From Brachypodium distachyon (taxonomy: Eukaryota; Streptophyta; Magnoliopsida; Poales; Poaceae), in contig NC_016131.3 of the NCBI RefSeq assembly GCF_000005505.3, forward strand, positions 28,015,001 through 28,079,000: a DNA stretch of 64,000 nt. The letters run 5' to 3'. The position numbers were made by a program, and so were the translations under genes. Positions 11,014-23,481 of this stretch are shown one piece after another. Numbering within the stretch: the first letter of the stretch is position 1; the number at the start of each line of letters is the position of its first letter. The notes under the pieces are model-generated. The model saw only the letters and a list, made by a program, of their open reading frames with translations. It did no database searches and had not been told where the DNA came from.

Positions 11014-14000
11014 ATGAGGCTCTCGTCGCCGGCAGGCAGCGTCCTCTCGGGTCAGGCGGCAGCGTCGCCGGAAGGTACTCTATTTTTTCTTCTTCTGATA
11101 CGCCCGGAGTTCGCTGTCATAGTCCTCCGTGGCTTGCTCATTAATGCCCTCGCGGTTCATTTATTTACAGCGCGATTTGAAGTTTATAGGACTAGTATTT
11201 GGTTGACGTTTGTTCGTATGGCTTTTTTCAAAGCTCTCTACGGATCATAGTCGTATGATCAGGCCACTGTCCAATGCTGCAAATATGGGCCTGGTCTAAT
11301 ATTTGGATTTGTTTGGGGATGTTGCAGTCTACATCAAAATGATTGTTCTGTGTATATGTGTTTTGGGGGTGATTATATCCCCACGAAATTTCAGCTCCGT
11401 ATCTTTTTTCAAAGGGAATTTTCAGTTCTGTAATCTCGCCCACTTCCCATCCATTTCTTGCTCTATGCGTTCATTCGTTGGAATCGTCTTTTCCTGAAAA
11501 AAGCGGATTTGTGTTTTTCATCTGAATAATAGCCTACTTTCCAGGAGGGCGAAAAATGATAGTCGTATCTTAGGCCACTAGGAAGTCCATTTCGTTATAG
11601 TTCATGCTCCCTAGAGCTATCACTGCCAACCAAAATCAACACTGATAAGTCTTCTGCTCAAATACTTTTGCCATTGCAGATGTAGAGGAGCACAAGTGCC
11701 TCAATTCGGAATTGTGGCATGCTTGTGCTGGCCCGCTTGTTTCCTTGCCGGCAGTCGGTAGCCGGGTGGTGTATTTCCCGCAGGGTCACAGCGAGCAGGT
11801 TAGTGTATTTTCACTCTCAGTGTGAGGAGCTCTGCATGGTCCTGAATCCTATTTTATGTGGGATTTTCATTGCCAAACAGAAATCTGGCTTAATTCTGTC
11901 AGAAATCGTCTGCTTTCTTTGTTTATGTAGATTTACTGGGTGAATTTCTGTCTCAGGTAGCTGCATCTACAAATAAAGAAATAGAGTCTCAAATCCCCAA
12001 CTATCCTAACCTACCTCCACAGCTTATATGCCAACTTCACAATGTAACCATGAATGTAAGTATGGAGGTTTGGAGTGCATTTTTTCCATAGCCAAGTAAT
12101 TTCACCGCTGTCTTTGTGTTTGATCATTGTTGCTACTACCTTCAGGCTGATCCGGAGACGGATGAGGTCTATGCCCAGATGACGTTACAGCCACTTAACC
12201 CGGTAATTCATATTTACCCTGCGCCATGTGCAAATTCCACTTACTATCCAAGAGAGTAATTTTAGCTTGCTTCTCTTTTCAGCAAGAGCTCAAGGATCCG
12301 TATCTACCTGCTGAATTAGGTACTGCCAACAAACAGCCAACGAATTACTTTTGCAAAACATTAACTGCAAGTGACACAAGTACGCACGGTGGATTCTCTG
12401 TTCCTCGGCGAGCAGCTGAGAAAGTGTTTCCTCCTCTGGTCTGTGCTGCCTCTCTACACTACCAACTCATTTTTTGAACGTCCTTGGTTGCATAGACTGA
12501 ACTGAATCATTAGCTGTTCTAACTTGCATATCGTTTTTTTTTGCAGGATTTCACTCTGCAACCTCCGGCGCAAGAGCTTTTTGCAAAAGATCTTCATGGC
12601 AATGAGTGGAAATTCCGTCACATCTTCCGCGGTGAGTAGTCCTTATCAGTTCTCAATTTTGAGAAAATAATAACCTAGTTTCTCAGTCAATTATTTCATT
12701 TAAAAAAACTGCTGTGCGAAACAATGTCAAGCATGATGTCATCTGTTTACTCTTTATTGTTTGGTTGAAGGTTTATTATTCCTTGGTAATCATTATCTTA
12801 AGATAAGGAAGAGACTTACACTAAACTCTAATTTTGTAGGTCAGCCAAAGCGGCATCTTCTCACCACAGGCTGGAGTGTCTTTGTAAGCGCAAAAAGACT
12901 TGTTGCTGGAGACTCTGTCCTATTCATCTGGTATGTTCATTCTTTAAGCAATCAAAATGATCTTTTGGCAAACTTCCTCTACTTTGCTGTGTTCTTTCCA
13001 GCACAGAGAATCTCAAAGGCGAGTTTGTGTATCTCCTTTGTTTTTTCAGGAACGACAGCAATCAGCTTCTTCTGGGAATTCGCCGGGCAACTCGGCCACA
13101 AACTGTCATGCCATCTTCAGTCCTATCTAGCGACAGCATGCACATTGGTCTTCTTGCTGCAGCTGCTCATGCTGCTTCAACAAATAGCCGTTTTACAATC
13201 TTTTATAATCCAAGGTAGAATGTCTGTATGCATTTATTGGTTCTGCATTTGTCCTTCTGTATGTTTTAACCCCCTTCTTTTTGTACAGAGCTAGTCCTTG
13301 TGAGTTTGTTATACCGCTTGCTAAGTATGTTAAAGCTGTGTATCATACCCGTATATCTGTGGGGATGCGCTTCAGGATGCTTTTTGAGACAGAAGAATCA
13401 AGTGTTAGGAGGTATGATAAATTGAGTTTTGATGTGCTTCTGACTAGTCACAGGAATACTGGGTATTAATGTTCATAGGCTAACCAGATCAGATATTCTT
13501 ATTTTCCAGATACATGGGGACAATTACAGGAATTAGTGACCTTGATGCTGTTCGTTGGCCGAACTCGCATTGGCGTTCTGTAAAGGTATATTTCCAGGCA
13601 GTTTTATTGCCTCCACTTAAGGCTGTAGAAGAACATCACATGTTGCTTACCCATGTACCATGCAAAATTTTGGTTAATAAAGATGAAAATTCCTACAGAG
13701 ATGGCTTGCTCTTGCTTGGTACCAACTTCATGGTTTCGCATGATAGAAAAGTTGTCTATGAAAAATGCAGGTTGGCTGGGATGAATCAACTGCTGGGGAG
13801 AGGCAGCCAAGGGTGTCACTTTGGGAGATTGAGCCCCTGACGACTTTCCCAATGTATCCAACTCCCTTTCCACTCAGACTGAAGCGTCCGTGGCCAACAG
13901 GCTTGCCTTCTCTACATGGTACGAGGAGCAGTTGATCTTTAGCTAGCATTTGTAGATAGCTATGCTCAGGTGATTGTGTAGAATGCTTTTGATAATACTA

Positions 14001-15972
14001 CAAAATTTGATCTTCTGTAGGCGGTAAGGATGATGATTTGACTTCCTCTCTCATGTGGCTTCGCGATGGCTCTAATCCTGGTTTCCAGTCACTGAATTTT
14101 GGTGGAGTTGGTATGAGTCCCTGGATGCAGCCAAGGCTGGATGCGTCCTTACTTGGTCTACAACCAGACATTTACCAGACAATTGCGGCGACTGCTTTCC
14201 AGGACCCAACAAAAATGTCGCCCACAATGCTGCAGTTCCAGCAGCCGCAGAACATGGTTGGTAGAGCTATGCCGCTTTTGCAAAGTCAGATTTTACAGCA
14301 AGTACAGCCTCAGTTTCAGCAGCAGCCATACCTTCAAAATATTAATGGGGCCGCGATCCAAGGTCAGGCTCAGTCTGAGTTCCTTCAACAGCAGCTCCAA
14401 CGCTGCCAGTCGTTTAATGAGCAGAAGCCCCAGATTCAACATCAGCAAGAACAGCATCAGCAGCAGCAGCAATCACAGAGTATGCAAGTCCCTCAGCATC
14501 AACACATACAACAACAGAAGAACATTGCCAACTACCAGTCATCATTTTCTCAACTCTCCTCGGCTCCCCAGTCTTCACCTACCACGTTGCAAACAGTCTT
14601 GCCATTTTCGCAGCCTCAGAGCTTTTCAGACACCAATATGAGTTCATTGTCCCCATCCAGTGCCTCCGCCATGCATAATACATTGGGTCCATTCTCATCA
14701 GAGGCAGCTTCACACCTAGGTATGCCAAGACCTACTGCCGTACCTGTTCCTGACCCATGGTCATCAAAGCGAGTCGCAGTGGAGTCTCTTCTTACTTCCC
14801 GGCCTCAGGCTACATCGAACATAGAACACCTGGACTCAACACCACCTAGTATACCTCAAAGCTCTGCATTGGCGCCGCTTCCTGGAAGAGGGTGCTTGGT
14901 GGATCAAGATGGGAACTCTGATCCTCAAAATCATCTTCTGTTTGGCGTTAACATAGACTCACAGTCACTTCTAATGCAAGGAGGCATCCCAAGCCTCCAT
15001 GATGAGAATGATTCGACTACAATTCCGTATTCCACTTCCAATTTTCTGAGCCCTTCTCAAAATGATTTCTCCTTGGATCAAACGCTAAACAGTCCGGGCT
15101 GTTTAGATGAATCGGGATATGTGCCATGTTCACACAATCCTAATCAAGGGAATCAACCACCTGCGACCTTTGTGAAGGTGAGTTGCATTTTCTACTGGAC
15201 AACCATTCATTTTACTTCTCTGAACTCATCTTGTTTGTTTCCTCTCATGCTACATACATGCGAGCTACTAGTTATTTTTCTCACTGCTTGACTATGAGTA
15301 TCAGTAGCTGTGTATGCTTTTAGACAATAAGCTAGTAGAAAGATAATCGATAATTTTGTAACTGACCTTTTGGAACATTGACCACACATACCACTAGACG
15401 TAAGGAACTATATATAATCCAGTCTCTGAAATGCCCTGATACTATTTTGTATGTAATTTTTAATCTGTGAATTTGCTTTCGTTGAAAAACAGGTTTACAA
15501 ATCTGGAACCTACGGAAGGTCGCTCGATATCACTAGGTTTAGTAGCTATCATGAACTACGTAGAGAACTGGGGCGCCTATTTGGCCTTGAGGGCCAGTTG
15601 GAAGACCCTTTGAGATCAGGCTGGCAGCTTGTATTCGTCGACCGGGAGGAGGATGTCCTTCTCGTTGGTGACGACCCTTGGCAGTAAGTCCTGTAACCAT
15701 CCTGATAATGATCCAAGCAGTTCTGTGTTACCATTCCATGCTCATCCTTAAAAGTGCCGTGTCTTGCAACTTGCAGGGAATTCGTGAACAGCGTATTCTG
15801 CATAAAGATCCTCTCCCCGCAGGAGGTGCAGCAGATGGGAAAGCAGGGCCTTGAGCTCTTGAGCTCGGCTCCTTCAAAGAGGCTAGGTAGCAGCTGCGAC
15901 GACTATGCGAGCAGGCAGGAATCGAGAAGCCTGAGCACCGGGATCGCATCTGTTGGTTCAGTCGAATTCTGA
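11014..15972 (+). CDS. ARF17: Auxin response factor, ARF6/8 clade (rice ARF17 orthologue)
   Basis: Nuclear transcription factor that binds auxin response elements and activates auxin genes. Fourteen exons splice in phase: 11014-11074, 11680-11798, 11957-12055, 12146-12202, 12283-12438, 12547-12631, 12840-12930, 13050-13214, 13289-13411, 13510-13585, 13771-13918, 14021-15177, 15493-15683 and 15777-15972. They give 907 aa. The B3 DNA-binding domain is at about residues 128-230 ([20 protein letters not shown]), the ARF middle domain at about 250-360, and a glutamine-rich activation region at about 400-620, typical of activator ARFs. The C-terminal PB1 domain (about 776-870) has an acidic [14 protein letters not shown] motif for Aux/IAA and ARF pairing. 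Length and the C-terminal end match my memory of rice ARF17. The start is the first in-frame ATG. Expression should be limited by miR167 (site in exon 13) and perhaps by three uORFs. No break or missing residue was seen. Confidence 0.95.
15612..15632 (+). promoter_or_regulatory. miR167 target site in ARF exon 13
   Basis: The 21-nt stretch contains GATCAGGCTGGCAGCTTGT, nearly complementary to miR167 (which begins TGAAGCTGCCAGC). It lies in the PB1-coding exon, encoding RSGWQLV. This is the conserved position known for ARF6 and ARF8 relatives, where miR167 directs cleavage. Confidence 0.9.
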
Positions 15973-17994
15973 AAATAGAAGGTGTCCGTAGCACCAGGGC
16001 ATAATGCTCTTTCGCCTGCTGCATATGTTCCTGCACCCTTTTTTCCTCTAGTTTTTGAGAACTGGAACTGAAAGCACATAGATCATGCCTAGCTTTTAAG
16101 TTTAAAGTTATGTACCATCTAATAATCATTGTCATGACAACTTTCAAGTAGAAACTGCCCCAATCCCCCACCCCACCCTGGTCAACATGGCAAAACTTTG
16201 TTCCATGGAATACTAATCCTGTGAATGTAGGCTCTTTAGTTATCAACTCTTTGGTCAGGTAGCATCGCAGCATATGCCTATCTTGTTTCATATCCTGATA
16301 TTCCGCATAATCAGTAGGAAGCACCCCACCCTGGTCAACATGGCACTTTTGGTTGCACAAAATGGCAAAGATGCCAAAATTCAGTTCAGACTTGAGATGG
16401 GTATTTTTCCATCTCATTGATCCTTAGCCTCACAAAAGTATTGCCATTGTCAGTAGGAAGCACGGCTGAGAAAAAAATGTCTGTAGGAAGCATGCACTTG
16501 GGCAAATCCTATGAGGACCATGGAATGGAATGAATAGACCCAAAGGCTGGCACAAGCTGCATCTGATCTGACTGACCCACTAATTCTGCTTGGATTTGGA
16601 ATTTATGCATCATTCCCTTTCTCTTGAGGCACCCACACATCCCATGTGAGGCCTTGGGTCCCCTGCCTGACTCACTTACGACCCTTTTGCCAATCGCATG
16701 GCAAAGAAGGAGAAAATGACTTCGTTTCTTGTTTGTTGAAACTTGGAAGAAAGGAAGATCCCTTTCCAGTGGTGAGTGGTGGATGTGATATATGCGCCTC
16801 CATCCATCCATCATACTCATCTCACATCCATTTTCTTCAGGCTTTAATGCCCCTAATCCAAGTATCCGTCCATCAGTCAATCTACTGTCCCAACGTGCTT
16901 TGGCTCAATGGTTCTCCCGAGAGGTGTGTCATGTGATGTACAGCGCATTTATTTCTGCTCAGGATTTGGCCAAGGGGGGAGAAATAGAATAGAAAGAGCT
17001 CGTAGGATTGACGGGGGCCGAAATGAGATAAGTATGTTCAGATAGTGCTAACTTCTAAGTATTCATTTGAGCATATTTGTTTGTTGGTGACATGAAGCTA
17101 TCTGTCTTGAATAATTTTTTTAAGCTTCACCACATCATTTTAGGTGCGTGCAAATCAGCTAACTGTACACAGCAAATCAGCATCGGTACGGTAGATCGCG
17201 ACAAAAGATTAAATCAAATCAAGGTGGGAAATGCATTGCATGTGGAGTGCAGTAAGAGGCACCACCCACTCTTTTTCTCTTTCTTTCTTTCTTTCTCCAT
17301 GGAATGGAGGCGTGGATGGATTTGGGCATCTCCATCGTCTTCCCCACGCCGATCTCCTCATGATTCCTCCGTCCCTCTCACGATCTCCGCCCGGTCCCAT
17401 CCCCAGATCTCCTTTACGGACAATGAAGCTCAGCTCAGCTCACTCCCTAGTGGATCCACCGGGCCACGTGTTGTTTCTTGGCCTGAGTCTCCAAAGCCGC
17501 CGTCGGCGACACCATTAAGCATCAAATATACAGAGCAAATTTTTTGCACGTGTATTTCTTTTCTTTTCCGAAAGGCAAAAAGAAGAATCACCCGTGCGCT
17601 CCAAGTGTGACGGGTGATGATTCTAGTCCAATTTGTAGTTCATATAGAAAGCTAGCAGCATTGAACTGAAAACTTTAACCGTTAGGCCTCCCTGTACTAA
17701 CAGACCACATAGCACACAGCCTGACAAAACATAAATCTCAATCTTTAACTCAGAAGCACAGAACTAGATATAAACCGCATGATTAAATGATCTAATCTCA
17801 ACAAAATGAGGCCGATGTTCGATCTATAATCTCTCCTAACAAAACCATAGCTGTTGGTGTACATGTTCGATCGATACAACTCAGTTCTCAGTTTACAGGG
17901 GTGGAATTTTCAGAGGTATCTGGCTGATCTCGGCAGAAAGGAGAAAATAGTCTCCATGGACCAAAAGGTGCTCTATAATAAGTTTCTGTTTGCT
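15973..17994. other. Convergent intergenic region between ARF and CPSF30
   Basis: Contains the 3' UTRs of both genes, which face each other. A short direct repeat (CACCCTGGTCAACATGGCA) occurs near 16,175 and 16,328, and a GTAGGAAGCA motif recurs three times. A CT-rich tract lies near 17,268-17,300. No gene was recognised. Confidence 0.55.
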
Positions 17995-20900
17995 CTATCG
18001 TTTCTTGGATCGCCTAGGCGCCGCTTCCTCGTCGCTCTCACTGTCATCGTCTCGGAAGGAGCTTCTGCCATACTTGTCCCCAGATTGGGACCTGGCTCCG
18101 TCTGCTGCAGAATTCCCAGCAGTGTCATGGCCCCTGCTTCCCTGCTCTGACCCAGTTTCATACCTGTCGCTCCTGTCACCACCTCCTGGCCTTCTCTGGT
18201 CCCCCCGTTTCACGGGGCGCGGAGGTGGCGGGGGCATGAAGGGAGCCATGCCAATGGGACGATTTGGTCGCCCAGGCCCGCCCATTCCCATGCCTCCCAT
18301 GAGCGGTCCTCCTCGGCCAGGGCCCATCATCATCTCGAGACCCATGGGGAAGAGGCCACCGTGCTGCGGAGGCCTTCCAGGGAAGACCATACCAGGCATA
18401 GGACCTCTGGCGAACTCACCGGGAAACCTTGGGCCGAACGGTGGGAAACCACGAGGCATGCCAAAAGGATCAGGCATGCCAAAGGCATTGCCGAAACCAA
18501 AGCCGTCGCCCATCATGTTCGGAGGGAAGCCACGCGCTCCCATCAGTGGTCCAACGGCCCGTGGCATGCCCATATGAGGTGGCCACATCATTCCCCTTCC
18601 CCTTCCTCTTCCTTGAGATTCTGGGCCATTGTTTTCTTCCTCCTCCTCACTTTCCTCTTCTTCCTCTTCTTCATTGTCATCAAACAGCACAATATCTTGG
18701 TTGTCAGTTGCCTCATCAGCACTGACTCCCTTTGCCTTCTCCTCTTCTCTCTTGGCCTCTGCTGCAACTAGCATTTCCTAAACCCATATTCAAATATCAG
18801 CCAGTGCACAGACATCACCTCAAACAATGAAAACGAAAGGGAAATGCAATGTGTGGTTGCTAAAAATGTTGAAACAAACAATACAAGTGGGCAAGACCTT
18901 ATATACACGTGGAATGAATAAAGAGGTACTTTACTTTGTAAAAACAAAGTTCTATAATGTGGTGGATGGTGTTTCTGCAGTTTAAATCACATTCAGTACG
19001 TGGGAATACTAGCCTAGAACAAAGCCATTTGTAACCCCACAATTGTACTTCTGATGGTTTAAGCTGGCAGGCCCGCCAGTAAGAAACAAGTCAATGGCTA
19101 TGTCCGACAACATGGTAAATAGGCAAGAAAACCATGCCATACCGTAAGCTCACTGTCTGGCTCCAGATAAAGCAGAGAAGCCAATTGCTCGCCAATGAAA
19201 GGTTCTAATTCTTGGCAATCTCGACTGATCTGCACAAGTCAAAAGTGAATTAAATAGGTATGAACGTAAGATATTTCAAACAGCCAAGGCCAACACACAT
19301 TTGGAATGAGGTATGGGATGTACCTTAACAGGAAGATTGTCATTGTATGGATTACGAAGATGGTGAGTCTTCTGAAATGATAATTCACAAAGCTGCAGAG
19401 CAAAAACTGTTGTAAACATAGACATACCAAGATGGTAGAACACAGACTGGACCAAAATTAGAACATATAATGTTTCCATGTTGCATGATTCTAATTCATA
19501 ACTATGTGTTGCATTTGTCAGCTACTCAGCTCTAAGGTCTTATGTTCCATAATCTGGAAAGGATCAAACTACCCAAAAAAGTGATAGCAAACACAAACAA
19601 GAAATGGATAAGAATATATGTACCTTAAGCCACTGTAAAGAGAAGTTCCGACCATAATGTGCTGTCCCATTAGCAGACTTCCAATTTCCACCACCAATGT
19701 AACCACCAATCCTAGAAGTCATCTTTGCACAGCCCTTCAAAAGCAACAAAAGATTACAGCTAAATGTCTAGTATTCTCAAAATGAGCAAAGAAAAAAGTT
19801 CCATTTACCTGGAAATTACGGGTTCTATTGATTGAAAATATTAAAATGACATTCTCCATGGATTCAAAAGCTTCATTTAGTTTAGCCTCATTACTCCTTT
19901 GAGTAGCCCAGATGCCTTGCTGAACTGATATTTCCAGGTTCTCCCGATTGCAACTCTTAACAATGAAGTACCTGATTTTTAAAATTTACCAACCCGAGAC
20001 TTTAGATTATCACAAAGATGCCTGATAGTATGAAACATTGAAACATCAAACAGAACTTCTAATAGACAAAGCATTATGTTGTGGGTGATGGAGTCACAAA
20101 ATATGAATGCATGATTATCCCTTAACTACAACAAAAGATCAGATAATTGATACAGAAATACTCCCTCCTTCACGAAGGTTGGCGTATTTGGTTTCGTTAA
20201 GACAAGGCTTTGACCAATCATAACTCAATTAATATATGTTTTTTCATAGATGAAATTTATATCAATAAATTCGTCTTTAAAGTCTTGCTAATAATCATGG
20301 TTTCCTATCACATAAGTTACATATTAATACTGTAATTATTGGTCAAAGGCTTGTATTAACGAAATCAAATATGCCAACCTTTGTGAAAAGGAGGGAGTAG
20401 TTCATCCATAAGATATATATCAACAATTGAAATGTTGGATCCTTAAGTATTACTCCCTCCATCCAGGTATCAAAGGCCTCTTGAAAAATGGTATAACCAG
20501 CATAGTAAAAAAGGAGATTAGGTGTAGATTTAATGTTGAAAACACCAGAACCAAAGCAAAAATGGCTCAATGCATGCAAAGGAATTAATGTTTAAGTAGA
20601 AACCAAGTGAATTACTGCATGTAGTTAAGAGGGAGACATGTGAAAGGGGCCTTAGATTCGTGAATCACATTTTGAGGGAGATAGGCCTTTGCTACCTGGA
20701 CGGAGGGAGTATACCACATCATCTAGAGATATGAAAACTTAAACTAATATAAAATATTGGTTCAAATTATGTAGTCAATAAGAAACTATATGTTATTCCT
20801 AGAAAGCATTCGAAATAACTCGAAGAGATACACATTTGAATTAATGTCAAGTGTACATCCCATATGTTAATTATCATGTGTATTCCCTCCAGGAACTGCT

Positions 20901-22591
20901 AATAAAACTTCCAATCATGAAATAATTTATACAAATGATGTCATACATAGCAACCCTGTGGATTGCTGCTAAACCACATAAGCTTATTCTGCTGAAGGGC
21001 TAGATATTGTGGAACCAACCTTGGGATATCCAGCTAACCACACAAACTAACTTCAGAACCCAGAAAAGCAAGAACAGTGCCAGCTAACAACTTATGTAAG
21101 TATCCAGACTGCGGTTACAACATATTTCATATGTCGACTAGGTGAATGTAAAACAGGCTTGGACAAACAAACTTTGTCTCAAATATCAGAACACAGAACA
21201 TAATGTTGCTAGTAATATGTGCCATGGCAACTAAGACTACGTATATTGTTTTCACAGAGTATGCTGAAAGCTTTACAAGATCGACTAGAAACTCCACACG
21301 CACCTAGTTGTCCCTTGTGGAAGGGGTGTTGCAATTCTGGTGGTTTGATTAGATGATCCATTTGGAACACCTTGAACCTGGTCATTTGTATTTGGCTTCT
21401 GCTGCTGCGGCTGCTGCTTCTGCGGAGGCTGTTGATTCATCGTTTGAGCTTGTTGCCCAGCAGCTGGTTGCATTGTCACGGCGGTAGCATTTTCTGTCGA
21501 ATTTTGGTTAGGTAAGCCTGAACCATGTGGAGGTCGAGGTCTCTCCCCCTGTTGATTATAGTTATTGCCCCTGTGCTGATTAAACTTGTTGAAACCGGAT
21601 GTGCGCACTTGCAGAATCTTTGCAAGAACTTCCTCAACAGGAGGTGGTGGTCCAGGTAGCTTGACATGCTTGTACCGGCAATGTGGGCCATTAGGGCAAA
21701 ACCCCATCTTGTACCTGTAGACCACCATGCGATAGCGCAAATGTCAGATACGACAAATGCCTGTAATTAATCGATTTTTGACATTTTAACAACATATAAC
21801 TGCACATAAAAAGATCATTAGTGTATTAGCATCTTTCATCCTGCCATCTCTAGAAGCCATACAGTAATTTTCTTTTCCAACAAACTGTCTTGTATAATAT
21901 ATTCATGCACTATTTCCTCAGTAGCTTCGATCAGCAGCAATCAAAACTGTATTTCAGTCACTAAATTTCAGGAAATTGAATTGAACTACAACATATCATT
22001 CCAAGACTGAGACTGATCCAGGGGGTTATGAACAGAGCAACCTTGAGACCTAAACCCCCAACTACCCAAGGAGATGGGCACCCCTAAGTCAGTACCTTCC
22101 CCAAGCTAACAAATGGTGATCGCTAAATTCCACCATAACTAGAAAATATATACCATCAGCTATATCTTAAGAGCTAGAAACCAGGCAATCATTATGACTT
22201 AACTACTTCCAACAATTTTTTCTGGGGGTATCGGAGCGAATTGGGGATCTCACATGTTGCACTCCTTGACGTCGTCGTAGGAGTGCTTGTAAGCGCAATC
22301 GGGCTCCCGGCACTCGCCGAAGTCGCGGAAGAAGCGGCATACGGGCATGCGCGCCTTGTCGAACTGGTGCAGGAATCCGCAGGCCTCTCCCTTCATGCAC
22401 AGGCCCCGCAGCCAGTGCCGGCACACCGTCTGCCTATAGCTCCCGCGGCCGCGGCCTCGCCCGTGCCCGATTCCGTCCATGCCCCCGCCCCCGATAGCGC
22501 CGGCATCGCCCGAGGACGGCGCCAGCCCCCCAGCCGCCGGGGCCGGGTCGAGGCCGCCCTCGAAGTCGAAGCTGAGGTCGCCGTCGTCCAT
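17995..22591 (-). CDS. CPSF30: CPSF30 with YTH domain (cleavage/polyadenylation factor, m6A reader)
   Basis: RNA-binding subunit of the nuclear cleavage and polyadenylation specificity factor. Seven exons splice in phase on the minus strand: 22254-22591, 21304-21714, 19809-19971, 19624-19734, 19324-19392, 19143-19229 and 17995-18777, giving 653 aa. Three CCCH zinc fingers follow a Gly-rich N-terminus: C57-C65-C71-H75, C85-C94-C99-H103 and C111-C119-C125-H129. A Gln/Pro-rich linker leads to a YTH domain at about 250-393, with cage tryptophans at W271 (GIWAT) and W322 (GGNWKSA). Their 51-residue spacing equals that I recall for the Arabidopsis long form. The tail has an acidic run near 425, then Gly/Met/Pro-rich sequence and an RS-like end. 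The YTH fusion is the plant long isoform, known in rice as C3H45. It is tail to tail with the ARF. The 1.3-kb intron 2 carries two MITEs and an early stop (see separate entry). Confidence 0.95.
20159..20399. mobile_element. Stowaway-like MITE in CPSF30 intron 2
   Basis: Begins TACTCCCTCCTTCACGAAGG and ends CTTTGTGAAAAGGAGGGAGTA. Complementarity extends inward (TTGGCGTATTTGGTTTCGTT against AACGAAATCAAATATGCCAA, and AAGGCTTTGACCAAT against ATTGGTCAAAGGCTTG). The arms can form a long hairpin in the pre-mRNA. Confidence 0.85.
20451..20711. mobile_element. Second Stowaway-like MITE in CPSF30 intron 2
   Basis: Begins TACTCCCTCCATCCAGGTA and ends TACCTGGACGGAGGGAGTA, with AAAGGCCTCT-type sequence repeated in inverse near the right end. 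It lies 51 bp from the first MITE and is about 261 bp long. Confidence 0.85.
21285..21304 (-). other. Early stop for an intron-retained short CPSF30 isoform
   Basis: If intron 2 is not removed, translation after residue 249 continues RCVWSF and stops at 21,285-21,287. This gives a 255-aa protein with all three zinc fingers but no YTH domain. In Arabidopsis, alternative polyadenylation within this intron makes the short CPSF30 of about 250 aa. The same arrangement is visible here. Confidence 0.55.
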
Positions 22592-22709
22592 GGGGGAAGA
22601 AGTTAGGGTTTGAGGGTTCTTTTTCTTTCTCCGTACCTCTCAAAGACAAGGGTTTCAGAATTTGGCAGCAGCAACAGTTGGGTATTTCGGACTAAACATA
22701 CTCTATTCT

Positions 22710-23240
22710 AGCCGTCAATTTGTTTGTGTATGCAAATGCTGATATGCTGTGAAATATGTCGCGTCATTTGTCATTTTAACCGTTGATTTGCGACTTGATG
22801 AGTACGTTTCTTCGGAAGCTATACCTACCATTTGTCATTCTAGAAGTCGATTTATGTCTTGACCTGACATGTATGTTCCCGTGAGATCTACATTGGGCGC
22901 TCGTTGTTATGCCCCACCGATTTGTGTCCTGATGTGTACGCTCTAATGAACTTTGTATCTATGGTACACGTTTTGGTCGTTGATTTGTGTCTTGACGTGT
23001 ACGCTCCTGTGAACTCTACACATGTCACATCGTTCTAACTTCTATTTGCGTTTTTAACGTGTGCGTGTGCGTGTCCGTGAAATCTACATCTGCCGCCCGT
23101 TAATATTTTGTATTGACATATGTAGCATTTAATGTTCTAAGCCTACAAGTTGGCGTTCTAGCCGTTGGTTTGTGTTTTGACATGTACATTCACCTGATCT
23201 GCCATTCTCGTTGTCAACTTGTGTTTTGACATGTGTGCAA
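22710..23240 (+). repeat. Degenerate ~63-bp tandem repeat, about nine copies
   Basis: A diverged unit of the type GTTGATTTGTGTCTTGACGT, then GTACGCTCCTGTGAACTCTA, then a CATTCTAGCC-like segment, recurs with starts near 22,716, 22,785, 22,849, 22,919, 22,982, 23,043, 23,104, 23,166 and 23,217 (period 51-70, mean about 63). It lies just upstream of the CPSF30 start codon. Confidence 0.75.
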
Positions 23241-23481
23241 TGATATAACCAATGACCTTGATCTTAAACGTGCACTTGACAAACAACGTTAGGTGTACAT
23301 CACCACAACGGTACCACCTCCATCTGAGACTAAGGTGCATATAATGATTATCATCTTTTATATTGAAACTCTGAAGTTTTAAAGTTTGAAATACATACGT
23401 ATTTCGTTTGTTATGCACATTAAACATGCCGCGATCTTCTTCAAAATATCAGTTCCTACAACAGTTATAAGAAAAGTTCCA

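Noticed and set aside
11228..11443. Minus-strand frame in ARF intron 1
   Set aside because: Intronic, no homology, no splice context.
14141..14641. Alternative-frame ORF of 166 codons in the ARF gene
   Set aside because: It overlaps the glutamine-rich exon 12 in another frame; the CAG-rich composition keeps several frames open.
17990..18577. Long open frame (195 codons) on the plus strand
   Set aside because: It is the antisense shadow of the Gly/Pro/Met-rich last exon of CPSF30, which has clear homology and correct splicing on the minus strand.
22241..22606. Plus-strand open frame of 121 codons
   Set aside because: Antisense to the GC-rich first exon of CPSF30 carrying the zinc fingers; no domain of its own.
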